Shown here piece by piece: positions 19,251 through 30,415 of a DNA stretch of 64,000 nucleotides. The stretch covers positions 558,001 through 622,000 of the forward strand of contig OX438758.1 of NCBI GenBank assembly GCA_949316235.1, written 5' to 3'. The notes under the pieces are model-generated. The model saw only the letters and a program-made list of their open reading frames with translations. It had not been told where the DNA came from and searched no databases. Position 1 is the stretch's first letter. Each line of letters begins with the position of its first letter. Source of the DNA: Oegoconia quadripuncta (Eukaryota; Arthropoda; Insecta; Lepidoptera; Autostichidae). The position numbers and the translations under genes are program-made.

Positions 19251-19686
19251 GAAGAACGGCTTTAGAATCTTTATATTTATTTAAATTGCAATTATTAAAA
19301 AAGCTTAATTTGTTCAAGATAGGTAGTGGTCTAAGGCAGTGGTCCCCAATCTTTTTTGACCACGGAACCAAATTGGCGGATCCCTAAATTTAAAATAACA
19401 AGAGTGATTGTTGCTTGTAGATTGAATATTTTTATTTTTGACATGGTAATAAAAATAAAAAAATAAAAAAGTGTTTATTTCTTAAATAACTTTTAGATAG
19501 TTTTGCAGGGGCCTTCCAGAAAGTAGTCTTTCGACACTTGTGTTGGAAGTGCACCGCGTCTTCCAGACGGATCCACAGAGTATTATTTAAGGAAAAGACT
19601 TATTATTATGTTAGTAAAAATAAACCTATTTGAAGTGTTATGGTTTTCTTTTAATCTTAGTTCCTTTTTTAAGTTTGCTATGCTCA

Positions 19687-19689
19687 TGT

Positions 19690-19774
<85 letters not shown>

Positions 19775-19812
19775 TGTGTTTGTGTGTGTGTATATGTGTG
19801 TTTGTGTGTGAG
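19687..19812. repeat. (TG)n microsatellite
   Basis: About 125 bp of TG/GT with a few interruptions (TTTGTG, TATATG). It produces spurious Cys-Val and His-Thr reading frames on both strands. Confidence 0.97.
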
Positions 19813-19991
19813 TTGCGAGAAGAATTGCACACTCATGCAAATAATTTGTACCGGAACTGCTAAATACGCAATGAATTTTTTTCATATAATTATAATTGCA
19901 CTAAAATTAGGCATGATGCATGATAATTGACGCCGCAGTTATGTTATGATGACTGTTTTCTATTAACGTTTACGTTAATTTTCGGATTGAA

Positions 19992-20185
19992 CATCTTATC
20001 TAAATCTGCCGCCAAGCAGCAATGTTAATAGCATTGTTGTGTTCCGGTTGTCAGAGATAAGATAGCCAGTCCCCCAAATGTGTTGGGGTTTCCGGGTCAG
20101 TACGCTTCCACCTTCGACCTCATCTTCACTTAACATCAGGTGTGATTGAGGTCAAGTATGAAACCGTTGTGCATACAAAAAAAAA
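19992..20185 (+). mobile_element. SINE A 3' half inside the hAT element
   Basis: Matches SINE A from ATCTTATCTAAATCTGCCGC through the A-rich tail. The head is missing. Confidence 0.8.
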
Positions 20186-20424
20186 TACAAAAAGAACACG
20201 GATCCCCTGTGACACCCTGGGAAACCCCAGGGCTCCGCACACCACCATTTGGGAACCGCTGGTCTAAGGTACGCCTTGAAACAAATTGCAAATCGATATG
20301 TCGATTAGTCACGAAAGTAAACTTCCAGACATCGAACATTCAGGGTGCGGAGAAGTACCTTACTACATCTCCTGTACCCGAAACGGCTTGACCTGTTTTG
20401 AAATGTAAGATGTCGTTTTTGTCG

Positions 20425-20740
20425 CTGGACTGGATTCGCGTTTGACCACAATCTCACCTGATGGAAAGTGACGATGTTGTCGAAGATGAAGCACGCGATC
20501 CCAGTAAATAAATGCCTATTCACTCTGCTCTTAAAGATCCCAAGGTTGTAAGATTCAGCAAAGACTGAAGAAAGGAGTTCCATGCCTTGGCTTTTCGGAT
20601 GATGAATGAAGAATCGAAATTCTTAATGCGAATGTTCGGTATATTAACTATGTACGAGTGGAAACCCTCCCCACGCCTAGTATTCCGAAGATGGAAGTGC
20701 GACGGTGGACTAAGATTATAATGTAATTCCAACGCACACT
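20425..20740 (-). mobile_element. LINE family P fragment
   Basis: Two minus-strand frames together show SSFIIRKAKAWNSFLQSLLN and AESYNLGIFKSRVNRHL, the ORF2 C-terminus of a LINE, followed by the ACCACAATCTCACCTGATGG 3' tail. A frameshift near 20560 separates the parts. Confidence 0.65.
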
Positions 20741-21013
20741 AAATGCATCCTGTAAAAAACTGAGAGACAGGCGACTTTGCGACGGTGTTCGAGGCTCTTG
20801 ATATCAAGTTTGATAGTTTCTTAAAAACATTGTAGACGTAGGAGTTCACTGGGCTTTATATTGATGTTTATCGTTTCAGTAAGTTCAACACCTTTCGGAT
20901 TTCTGTAGTCCTAGTACTTGGCGGCCGGCCGAGGATTCATTTCGTGTACGTTTGTTTTTTTATTGAAACAAATACACCTAGATTTATAGGACAGGGGGTC
21001 CCGCTTTGGTGCG

Positions 21014-21330
21014 TACATGAAATGAAATGAAAATCATTTATTCATGTAGGCAATACAATATGCACTTATGAACGTCATTTGTTTTTTAAGCTACCACTAG
21101 CTCGGAACGCGACCACTACTGAGAAGAGCTAGCGACTAGCTAGCTAGCTAGCTACATAAACGTGATGTCTAAAAAATGTCACAAAATTAAGTTTTTTCCC
21201 ATGCAGGCGGTTCTTATATTTTGCTAAGTTTACTACATTTACAACATTTAATTATACGTTTAAGGAAATAAGAATATATTGAATATTACAAAACAGTTGT
21301 GATTTTTAAAGAAATGGATAAATGCAAGGT
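21014..21330 (-). mobile_element. LINE 3' end of the 30416-31022 type
   Basis: ATGAAATGAAATGAAAATCA tail, then GCTCGGAACGCGACCACTAC, the reverse complement of the 3' UTR at 30920-31022. A GCTA run follows (21140-21155). Confidence 0.65.
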
Positions 21331-22240
21331 TCATACTTAATTTAACTTCTGACACCAAAACTAGGGTATCCCTGTATGTCAGTATAATACGTTACCACGA
21401 CGTTTCTACTTATTTTCCCCGGGTTAGATTGGCAATTTTTTTAATTAAAACAGATCGAACTCAGCCCTCAACGTGGTCTAGAAGCTCGCTATTTTATCTT
21501 TATCTAATCTGTGCTACCGTCTTCCTTCACCTTCACCAACCTTCAGCCGGAAATATACGAACGTAGACATGGAACATACGATTATTTTATTATTCAATTT
21601 GCATAAAATTATCTAAGTTTTTATAAAAAAAAATACATAAATTTGCACAAACGCACTGAGTATTCGACCGGTAAAGTTTCTACAAAATACTGGTAAAATC
21701 TTTAGACACTTATAGACTGATTTTGGCATGAAAAATTATATACAAGCTTAGATATTTACAGGAAACTCCATCAATCAAATACGCTTTATTGTTTAAATAA
21801 CTGTATACAAAATGTACTGTTCTTTAACATTAACCTATTTCACCTTAATTGGATAAATATTTAGTTACGGTAGACACACAGGTATTTTATACTTAAAAGG
21901 AGACCCCCGATACCTCATTGATTGTTATATTAAGGTACTGAAAGAAACATTTGTCATTTTCATTTCATTTTTCATTTAACAACCTTTGTGGTTGACTGGA
22001 AGAAATCCCACTGTGTTAAAAGCCCGCCTTTGTGCATACATTTTAATTTAGTATTATATTTATTTTCTTTTGTACAATAAAGAGTTTCCAAACAAACTAT
22101 TTTAGTATAAGTTAGACACCGGCTTGTCCTGTAATCTTACTACTCACCTGTTAGTTCGTCCTTCTTATTTACTTTTTTTTAAAATACAAATGAATCACAC
22201 TTACTTTGAGATACCTAAGTCACGTCCACTCTGCTGATCC
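21331..22240. other. Intergenic, nothing recognised
   Basis: AT-rich with no supported gene. 21940-22090 has element-like CATTTTCATTTCATTTTTCA text and an AATAAAG, perhaps another LINE end. Confidence 0.3.
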
Positions 22241-22249
22241 GTGTCTCGA

Positions 22250-22316
22250 CGGCGACTGTCGATAAAGCCTGAGAGTTATCGATAACTGCGATAAGTCGAT
22301 AAGTCGTATCGTCGAG
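22250..22316. promoter_or_regulatory. Cluster of TCGATA motifs with a 14-bp palindrome
   Basis: AGTTATCGATAACT (22274-22287) is a perfect palindrome containing TATCGATA, the DREF-response element of insect promoters. CGATAA recurs three more times within 50 bp. No gene start could be linked to it. Confidence 0.25.
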
Positions 22317-22436
22317 TCTTTAATCGTCATGTTCTTCATATCAATCGGTCTAAAATTCCCATTGATCTCACATAAAAAAAAAATATTAATGCAGACTTCT
22401 TAGCGAGTCGATAGCAAACAGGCGTACAGCATTGTC

Positions 22437-22735
22437 AAATGAAATCAAATCAAAAATGTTTTATTTCGTAAGTTATAAGAATAACATTTGAAATTGTCAT
22501 GACATACAGTTATCGCTCATTCACTAGGGCAGTCTCGCCAGAGAAGAACGAGCAAGATACTCAGGGGTTGCTCTTTTTAAATAAGTCAATTGAAATACCT
22601 AATTGTAAAATTTATGATTCGACAAAGAAAAATAAGAATAAAATATACTGGATATTGCCGAGCGGTTCATGTCCACGCATTCTTATCATCCAGATAGTCA
22701 GAAATTTTATAATAGCCTTTGGCACATAGTTACAT
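22437..22735 (-). mobile_element. 5'-truncated CR1-like LINE
   Basis: Reverse of a TTTGATTTGATTTC tail, the conserved 3' UTR box (AACGAGCAAGATACTCAGGG) and an ORF2 end encoding a DYLDDKNAWT-type terminus at 22660-22735. Confidence 0.75.
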
Positions 22736-22782
22736 CAATGTAGACAATCCCAACTATACCCACTAAATAATTATCCCAACTA

Positions 22783-23195
22783 ATGTTATAAATGCGAAAG
22801 TTTGTGTGTATGTATGTCTATATGTATGTATGTTACCTCTTCCGCCTATACGCCTCAAGGATTTGGATGAAATTTGTTGGGTAGACAGATTAGGACCTGG
22901 ATTAACATAGGCCAATTGTAGTGTGTTGATAACCTTACCTTATTTCGGTGTTTAACCGTGGCGTAATAGTTTACTGCAACATAAACTCATATCGCTTAGT
23001 CAGCGCCGATACCATTACTATATACAGGCTTGTTAACATTTAAAAGGCCTTGTTCATGCAACTGCAACAACTAGTCTTATTTACGGAACCCTCCGTCTCC
23101 GACGTAACCATCATTTCATTATTACACAATTTTTTTGCTGAACCGATTTTGATAAAATCTTCCACCCGGACGAAGTCGCGGCCGAATAGCTAGTT
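22783..23195 (+). mobile_element. Helitron-like non-autonomous element (degraded)
   Basis: Starts near TTATAAATGCGAAAGTTTGT and ends GAAGTCGCGGCCGAATAGCTAGTTG. This beginning and the GC-rich end followed by CTAG are typical of short lepidopteran Helitrons; see also 38940-39137. Confidence 0.55.
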
Positions 23196-23249
23196 GTTGC
23201 AATACAGTTTATTTATTGAATTAAATCACTTGGAACTCATTTGTAGACG

Positions 23250-23340
23250 AGTTCCAACAAAACTGCTTCGTCTCCGACCACATCGTCACTTTCCATCACG
23301 TGAGATTGTGGTCAAACGCGAATCCAGACAATCATAAAAA
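23250..23340 (+). mobile_element. LINE family P 3' tail
   Basis: GACCACATCGTCACTTTCCA, then GAGATTGTGGTCAAACGCG and an A run: the same tail, in the opposite direction, as at 20425-20500. Confidence 0.55.
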
Positions 23341-23460
23341 AAAAACTGTAAGGAATTAAAGGATGCATTAACGGAGCGTGCGGACGCATAATGAGATGAA
23401 ATGCATCGTTAAAAACTGTGTAGTCTTGGCACCGAGCCTTGGCTAGGAATAAAACTTACA

Positions 23461-23692
23461 TACAGTTCTCGAGGCGTAAGATCAGCTTTGCATTTGTGTG
23501 AGTGCACACAGATAGAGATACGGCTTGTGGCGCAGCGCGTCCCGCGCATTGTTTAAACGCGGCCTGAGGCGCGGCGTGTCCGCTGCGCGTCGCTTCCCTG
23601 CCGCGCACATGCCGCACTTCACCTCTTGTACCGCTAGCAGCTTGACGTCACTCACACAAATGCAAAGCTGAGCTTACGCCTCGAGAACTATA
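23461..23692. mobile_element. GC-rich MITE, ~44-bp inverted repeats
   Basis: The ends read inwards TACAGTTCTCGAGGCGTAAG / TATAGTTCTCGAGGCGTAAG and match through CAGCTTTGCATTTGTGTGAG. The interior is unusually GC-rich (GCGCAGCGCG-like) against AT-rich surroundings. About 232 bp, no ORF. Confidence 0.8.
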
Positions 23693-24096
23693 CCCACCTA
23701 TATCTACAAAATGTCACTGCTACATAGTCTTCTAAAGCACTTGATTTATTTATTTATTTAATATAGACACACCAACAGCACAAATGTTACAACTCACATA
23801 ACAAACAGGTTCAAGTATAAACAGTTCTGATATATGTGCCAATAATAGGCGTGTGCAACATTCAAGAGATATACACAGCTCTAAACATAATTTATATTTT
23901 ATGTCGGCAAGACTTGATACATTGCATTTATTTTTAACTAAAACATAACTAAGGCACACCCACATCATTCAAAGGACTTGACAACTGGCACTGAGCCAAG
24001 TTGAAATATTTAAATCTGTAGAAAATAAAATAATATTTAATAATAAAGATTTTGAACAATTTAGACGGGGTTAAAAAAATAAAAACTAAAATAAAA

Positions 24097-24180
24097 CTAT
24101 AAAGCAAAGATGTCATCCAGAGCTGCCGATTGCGGTATGGACCCTAACACACTGGCTGCATTACCTCTCTGATAATAAAT
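24097..24180 (-). pseudogene. RT polyprotein C-terminal scrap
   Basis: The minus strand reads QRGNAASVLGSIPQSAALDD then IFAL-stop, the same terminal motif as the copies at 16834-17011 and 18080-18505, from a diverged relative. Confidence 0.55.
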
Positions 24181-24252
24181 AATAAAGATAGGTATAATAT
24201 TATTACGTAGGTACTGTTGTTACAAGTAACGATTACAAAAAACTAAATTAAT

Positions 24253-24520
24253 TTAATTGAAAACAGCACAATGTTGCTTCCGCAAATATTGAGAAATTCT
24301 TCTCTTAAACACACCTAATGAATCGTGAAAGATATCAGTCTGTGGGATCTCACTATTCAAATGGTTAAATTCACCACACAATCTCGGGATTGGAGAATGA
24401 CGTAGAACATTTGGGAAAATTGTAAGGAATCGATAATTTAATTCTATTTTGTACGTGATCACAGTCAATATTACCGTTAAGAAATTGATGTAGAAATACC
24501 ATATCAATTGCGTAGTGAGT
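24253..24520 (-). mobile_element. LINE ORF2 C-terminal fragment
   Basis: The minus frame reads LRHSPIPRLCGEFNHLNSEI, then DIFHDSLGVFKRRISQYLRK. The F-K-R-R-x-x-x-Y-L end is typical of LINE ORF2 tails. Confidence 0.4.
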
Positions 24521-24539
24521 CCATTTTTAAAAAGCACTT

Positions 24540-25027
24540 GATTTAATGTTTCTATTTAAATATAATCATGGTTTTATTAACGATCCTGACACCCTCGCGT
24601 GCCTTCGCTTCTCTGTTCCCCGACCCGGCAGTCGTCTACCTAATCGTAAAGTATTGTCCCCCCCCTCCTACAGAACCAACATCGGTCAACACAGCCCTTT
24701 GTAGGTATCGAATGTGTGCATCATCGAGAAACCAGTTTGATATATTTTCAGGAACAATCGCCTCCATTAAGAAAGTTACGAGTATCTATGGTTGTATATG
24801 TATTAAGGATTAAACATCCTCTCTTTTTGTACAACAATTATAAATAGGTCTTTTTGTATTGTCTTTCTGATTTAGTTAGTTAATAGTCTATTGTATTCTT
24901 AAGTATTGTAACTGTTTACCTGTGTGCATGCTGTGTTCACATCCAGTAGGATACATTCAGTTAATTATGTCGTAATGTTGGGTAAGACTGGAAATATTTT
25001 GAATTGTGTCCAGTTTTGTGTCCCTAG
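24540..25027. other. Intergenic, nothing recognised
   Basis: A short plus frame (24568-24813) has no recognisable features. Confidence 0.3.
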
Positions 25028-25128
25028 TGTGTCCTTTTGGTGTTGCGGCTGTCCATGGGCGGCGGTGATTGCTTTCCATCAGGTGACCCGCATGGTCGAT
25101 TGCCGCCTTCTCATATAAAAAAAAAATT
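25028..25128 (+). mobile_element. LINE family Q 3' tail
   Basis: GGGCGGCGGTGATTGCTTTC and CATCAGGTGACCCGCATG, then an A run: the same tail, reversed, as at 53236-53330. Confidence 0.6.
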
Positions 25129-25580
25129 GTGAATCATAAAAAATAAAAAAACAAAAATCTATTCGAATGGGTATCATTGCCAAAGTACCTACCTACCTAT
25201 GACCAATGTATGATAACGACTACCGAGTCCATCAACCCAACACTCACACCAGATAACGAAGCAATTTAGCTAGGTTCTAAGTGTACAGGCAGAAAGGCAG
25301 TGCTTACCCTAGTAAATTGTCAGCTTTCCTCGAAATCCATTGTCAAGACAGCTGATTCATACTGATGTGAACAGACATAACTATTCAAAACAGTTGCGAG
25401 CACTACTACAATAGTAAGTTATTATTTTGTATATAATTTTATCATTTTGCCTACCCTGTGACAAATCCCTGTATACGCCATTAGTTCTAAGTTGTTGCTT
25501 GTTTAATAAGCAGCCAGGTTGTCATTATATCTTTTATTTCATTTGTTTTGATCACACTTAAGAGAAGGGCAAGTGAGATA
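25129..25580. other. Intergenic, nothing recognised
   Basis: No ORF or repeat boundary supported. Confidence 0.3.
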
Positions 25581-25586
25581 CTGGTG

Positions 25587-25742
25587 TAGATTCGGATGTA
25601 CACCAACTAAATTAAACTAAACTAAAACCAGTTTTAAAGTAGTACTGTCTCATTCACCCTGGAACAGTACGATGCGACGTCACCACTCTAAAACTGGTTT
25701 TAGTTTAGTTTAGTTTAGTTTGTGTACATCCGAATGGTCTAT
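25587..25742. mobile_element. Hairpin MITE with (TTTAG)n arms
   Basis: Arms of about 50 bp (TTCGGATGTACAC ... AAAACCAGTTTTA and its reverse complement) flank a short GC-richer core. The arms contain four TTTAG pentamers. Confidence 0.7.
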
Positions 25743-25819
25743 AATACAGGAAATGACGTCTGGTAGTCGGTCACTCACTACTGAAATGAGACTGTCAGGG
25801 CTTGTAACAATTAGTATTT

Positions 25820-25945
25820 TTTCTTTTTTTTTATGCATAACGGGTTGGTACTTGACCTCAATCACACCTGATGTTAAGTGAAGATGAGGTCGAAGGTGGA
25901 AGCGTACCTACTGACCCGGAAACCCCAACACATTTGGGGGACTGG
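25820..25945 (-). mobile_element. SINE A 3' fragment
   Basis: Tail-first reverse copy, truncated at CCCCCAAATGTG. It lies 45 bp from a plus-strand SINE A. Confidence 0.75.
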
Positions 25946-25989
25946 TATATATTATATATTATATGTATTAAGGGTATATTAAGAAATAA

Positions 25990-26280
25990 CCGCTTCCGTG
26001 GCTCAATGTAAACAACATTGGGTTTACGTTTCGAAGGTCGCGGGTTCGATCCCCAGCGGGGTACATATTTAGTACTCGGTTTGGTTGGTGGTATATTAAA
26101 TGTCCGCCTGGCCAGCTACCACCATCTTATCTTAATAGCATTGTTGTGTTCCGGATGTCACAGATAAGATAGCCAGTCCCCCAAATGAGATGGGGTTTCG
26201 GCCTCATCTTCACTTAACATCGGGTGTGATTGAATTCAAGTGCTAACCCGTTGTGGATAAAAGAAAATAAAAAAAGAAAA
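25990..26280 (+). mobile_element. SINE A, near full length
   Basis: Head, box B GGTTCGATCCCC, body and GTGCTAACCCGTTGTGGATA tail all present, with small internal deletions. Confidence 0.8.
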
Positions 26281-27879
26281 GCGGTAAGTTTCAGACACAC
26301 AATTCCAGGGGTGTAGGTAAACTACGAGATGTGGCGCCGTCCGTAATAAAATACGAGTGCGCACAGCCGGGCAAGTGGGGTGTAGGCGGCATATGATGAT
26401 ACACCAACACTGTGTTAAAATTTAAATATCTTCGAAACGACTTAACCAATTTTTATCAAACATGGCTAAAAACCTGGCCCCGTGTTTAGGCTATCATATA
26501 AAAAAACCGCACTCAAATCTGAGCATGCATTACTGAGAGAGGTGCGGGCAAAAACTAGACACACCCACGCATGTCTTGCACGCAATGCCTTCAAACACGT
26601 AATACCTGTCGTTTTTCGTCGAGGGTTAAAAAGGCCATGCCAGTTCTAGATTGTTTGGGCATTGGCTAGCTACCACCATCTAATCTGAATCTGCCTCCAA
26701 ACAGCAATATTGATAGCGTTTTGTTGTGTTGTTGATAAGCGCCCCTTCGCCTATGCCCTGTCAGCTCAACAGCCTTAACGAATTGCTCGATTTTTATTGT
26801 TTAAAAAAATAAGGAACCTTACCTGCTCAGTTCAACAGATCAGGAAACCCTAGCAGCCACACTATTAGTAAAAATCTATTCTTAGTATGGTGCAAAGTAA
26901 TCAAAAAGGAAAGGCCATTTGGAAGCAGCTTTTATGTAGGTACCTAAGTACCTACCTGCTCTTTCCTCGTTGCTTCTATTTTTAATTTTGACAGCTAATT
27001 TCAATCATGTAAATCAAGAAAGATATGAGAAAAGATCCGCGATTTTTGTGTTTTAGAGAAATGGGTACCTAAGTAATGTAATATTTATTTACTTAAAATC
27101 TGAAGCATTAGCAAACGAATTAAATGAACATCGTAAACTTAAAAATTAAAAAAAAATACAAAGCAATTAAAGCAATTAAGCATCGAGCAGTTCAACAATT
27201 TTAAACCAAATTTGACACTTAGCGGCATCTAGTGTAACACTAAGAAAGCTAAACAAGAGGAGAAAAACAGCCGAATTACGCATCGCAAGCTGTATGATGT
27301 TGTAGTTTTCCTAAATTATGTTAGATGGCGCCGGACAAGACAACCCACCAATCCGCTTCTCGTTATCGTAGTATGTCAAATTATCGTTAGATGGCGCTGT
27401 ACTTAATAATAAACAATTTTTTTTGCTACTTTTCTGTAAAGGTTACAAAATACAGTTGCGAATGTGCGAAATAATAAAAGCCTGGCGCAATTTCTTCGGT
27501 GCTTGAATATTGGGAAAGCTTTCCTTATTTAGATCTATTTCAATTGAAAGTTACGTTACAAACAATAATGTAGTAGACCTACTTAAATACTTTCCTAGAT
27601 AAAGGTACGATACCTACTTGAGTAGATAAATAATTACCTATCTTGACGCTACATTAATGTTAGGTACCTATCTAATATAGTCAACTTTTTATTTTACATC
27701 ATAACATAAGGTTTGTTTGTCTGCAAAACGCTTTATTGTACAAAAGAAAATAAATACATAACTTATCTAATTACTGATTTACGTACACTATCAAAAGCTT
27801 ACAAAATCGTTATTATACCTTGAACCACTCATTATTGTCACCATAATACCAGCCACTTGACATCCACTGCTGAACGTAG
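26281..27879. other. Intergenic with repeat scraps
   Basis: 26418-26530 resembles a Helitron-type repeat; 26655-26735 is a SINE A body scrap (GCTAGCTACCACCATC...); 27846-27880 resembles a LINE tail. 26740-27840 shows no supported gene. Confidence 0.35.
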
Positions 27880-27960
27880 GCTTTTTTATGGACAACGGGT
27901 TAGTACTTGACCTCAATCACACCTTGCCAAAGGTGGAAGCTTACTGACCCGGAATCTGAA
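27880..27960 (-). mobile_element. SINE A 3' scrap
   Basis: Reverse tail ACAACGGGTTAGTACTTGAC followed by CCTCAATCACACC, with an internal deletion. Confidence 0.6.
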
Positions 27961-28030
27961 ATGGAATGGAACCTTTTTTCCTACTAGTTTTAGGTACTCA
28001 TGGGGCAAATGAGCGATCCGAAGAACGGTC

Positions 28031-28951
28031 TTCCTTTCAATAAATTTAAAGATTCTATACAACAGAAACTTATTAAGTAAGCAAGTTCAGACTATTTAGA
28101 TGATTATCAACCTTGGACGTAACCAGCTCTTTCGCATGCCCGGCTATTTCACAATTAATAATGCAATATTATTCTCTCCTTTTGTAATAGAAACCGCCTC
28201 CGTGGCTCAATGTAAACAACATTGGGTTTACGATTCGGAGGTCGCGGGTTCGATCCCCAGCGGGGTACATGTTTAAGTACTCGGTTTGGTTGGTGGTAGG
28301 GCATTTTAAATGTCCGCCTGGCTAGCTACCACCATCTTATCTAAATCTGCCGCCAAACAGCAATGTTAATAGCATTGTTGTGTTCCGGTTGTCAGAGATA
28401 AGATAGCCAGTCCCCCAAATGTGTTGGGGTTTCCGGGTCAGTACGCTTCCACCTTCGACCTAATCTTCACTTAACATCAGGTGTGATTGAGGTCAAGTAC
28501 GATCGAAAAAAAAAAAGAAAAACTTGGGGGCCGATCGATGGCGTTAAATTTGAACGATAATACCAAAGCAAAACCATAACCAAAAACGTTACGTTAAAAG
28601 CATAATTCGTATCGCGCTAATCATTTGAACTGAAATTAAACTAGTTTTTTTTTAATATACACGTGGTTAGCTCTAAACATTTTGGGTTTGGTTTCACTTT
28701 GGTAGCATCAACGATATATTCGTAATCTACATAAAATAGCGCGATGCCATTCTTTACATCAGCTAAATTAAAGCTATACCAATACCAAAAACGTTCCGTT
28801 CGAACGGAAAAACGTTGTGAATTGACCTCGAGTTTCTTTGATTGTTCTTCTCAGGCCTTAATTAATTGCCTTTTGAACAAGCAGTAGCGTAAAATCTGAC
28901 TATTTTAAGTGTAGGTACCCTGTGTACCTACAAAATACAGCATTTTTGACT
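28031..28951 (+). mobile_element. 5'-truncated LINE interrupted by later insertions
   Basis: 28031-28193 matches the ORF2 end and first part of the 3' UTR of the full element (11080-11240). The remaining 3' UTR, from CCTCGAGTTTCTTTGATTGT to the tail, is at 28826-28951. Between them are a SINE A copy (28194-28516) and about 300 bp of unidentified DNA. Confidence 0.75.
28194..28516 (+). mobile_element. SINE A, full length, inside a LINE 3' UTR
   Basis: Complete head, body and A tail. AGAAA at both edges may be a short target duplication. It is inserted just after TTTTGTAATAG of the LINE 3' UTR. Confidence 0.85.
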
Positions 28952-29127
28952 TTTTTTCTAAAGGTCCTCGATGGTAGGTATGTAGTGGTAACCACGTCAC
29001 CTGACTTTATTGTCATTACAATTGCATACAATTTGCATTTTTAAATGGATAAGTACATTACCACTTGGTAATAAGACGCCGTTTTTTTTTGTTGTGGTGC
29101 AAATCGAGGTTTGGATTACAAACTTAC

Positions 29128-29340
29128 TAGATAGATAGATAGATAGATAAAGCATTTATTTACACCACTGCGTTCACACAACTACACAATTTTTAAATTA
29201 CAAAGAAATATACATACAAATAAACGTAAAGACTAGAAAATACAAAGAGCGAGTGTGTGCCGCAGTAGCACAAATGGGGTTATAACTCAGTGTGGCACAT
29301 CACTCAAAGAGCGACTGCTCAGCAAAACAATAAAATCGAA
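29128..29340 (-). mobile_element. LINE 3' end with GATA tail
   Basis: TAGATAGATAGATAGATAAA followed by ATTTATTTACACCACTGCG, and GTGTGTGCCGCAGTAGCAC as in 18680-18862. Confidence 0.55.
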
Positions 29341-30415
29341 CTATGACGGAAAATGGAGCCACTCTGCTAAACATGTGCGAGTTATCGCTAGGGTTGCCAT
29401 AATTTCCTAGTATTAACGTACTTATTACTAGGAATGATTATTGTTGCTTGTCGAGTCGATAAAACAGAGTTGCAATACGACCGAATTACAAAATACATAG
29501 AACTTATAAAACTAGACTATAACTCTGGGTAGGTATGTATGCACAGAATGAAATATTAATATCAAGCTAGCAGTGTAACAATCAATCTAACAAACATTCA
29601 ATTATCGGTGATGAAGTAAGAAAGAAGTAATTAATCGTTCTAAAGTTGAGTCACAAAATAAACTTAACCAAACTTAATTACAAAATATCAGATTTGTTTG
29701 TCTTCTAAACTTAAGTAAATTGTGTACAAAAATGTCCAAGGAAGAACACTCAGCCACAGTTTCATTGTACAAGCGGCACATTCTGACTACGGGATTATAA
29801 AAAGAAGTATTATTTCTATACACTTGAAGAACAAGCAGTCTTTATGGGATCTATCTTATAAGAGCATTTGTGTATATATTTATAAAAATAAAGTTTCTGG
29901 CTTGCTTATTGATTATGTTCGATGGTACGGTAACACTACTAGTGTACTATATGGAGATGTGTAGGTACCTACTCTGGTCGCGCGACGCTACCGGAAATGT
30001 ATGTAAACGCTGCGAGATCCGCTTATACTGGAGGTCAAGAGCGAGGACTCGTGCCCTGCCTGAGGGTCCTGTAGGTACATAACGTAAACATTGACTTTGG
30101 TCGTCTGCCTCAGAACGGTTTTAGTGCTTGACGTTGAAACTAATATTGAATACATAGTACCTATTTGTTGTAAAGTAATCGTTTTCTTGTCCTGGTTGGG
30201 ACCATTAAATTTAAATATATTAGTTGGGTTGGGTAAATTGGGATTTACTTGGGGTCGGCGCAGTAAGTCTTTTTCTTCCAATCTCCTCTATCAGCCGTTC
30301 CCTCATCATTCACTCCCTTTTCGTTCATATCACCCTTCACACAATCCATCCATCTCATCCGTGGTCTTTCTCCTCCTTTCCATCGACATCCATATTCATC
30401 GCTGCTGATACAGAC
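29341..30415. other. Intergenic, nothing recognised
   Basis: Short overlapping frames on both strands show no conserved motif or splice structure. Confidence 0.3.

Larger units (their letters stand above)
19337..20261. mobile_element. hAT-type non-autonomous element, 925 bp
   Basis: The ends read inwards CAGTGGTCCCCAA and CAGCGGTTCCCAA, the hAT CAGnGGTTCnCAA type. A perfect 8-bp target duplication, GTCTAAGG, lies at 19329-19336 and 20262-20269, the size hAT transposases make. Inside are a long (TG)n run (19687-19812) and a SINE A fragment (19992-20185). No transposase frame. Confidence 0.9.

Noticed and set aside
19583..19930. Cys-Val and His-Thr repeat proteins
   Set aside because: Pure translation of the TG microsatellite on both strands.
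25600..25730. Telomeric repeat remnant
   Set aside because: The pentamer is TTTAG, not the insect TTAGG, and it forms the two arms of a hairpin.
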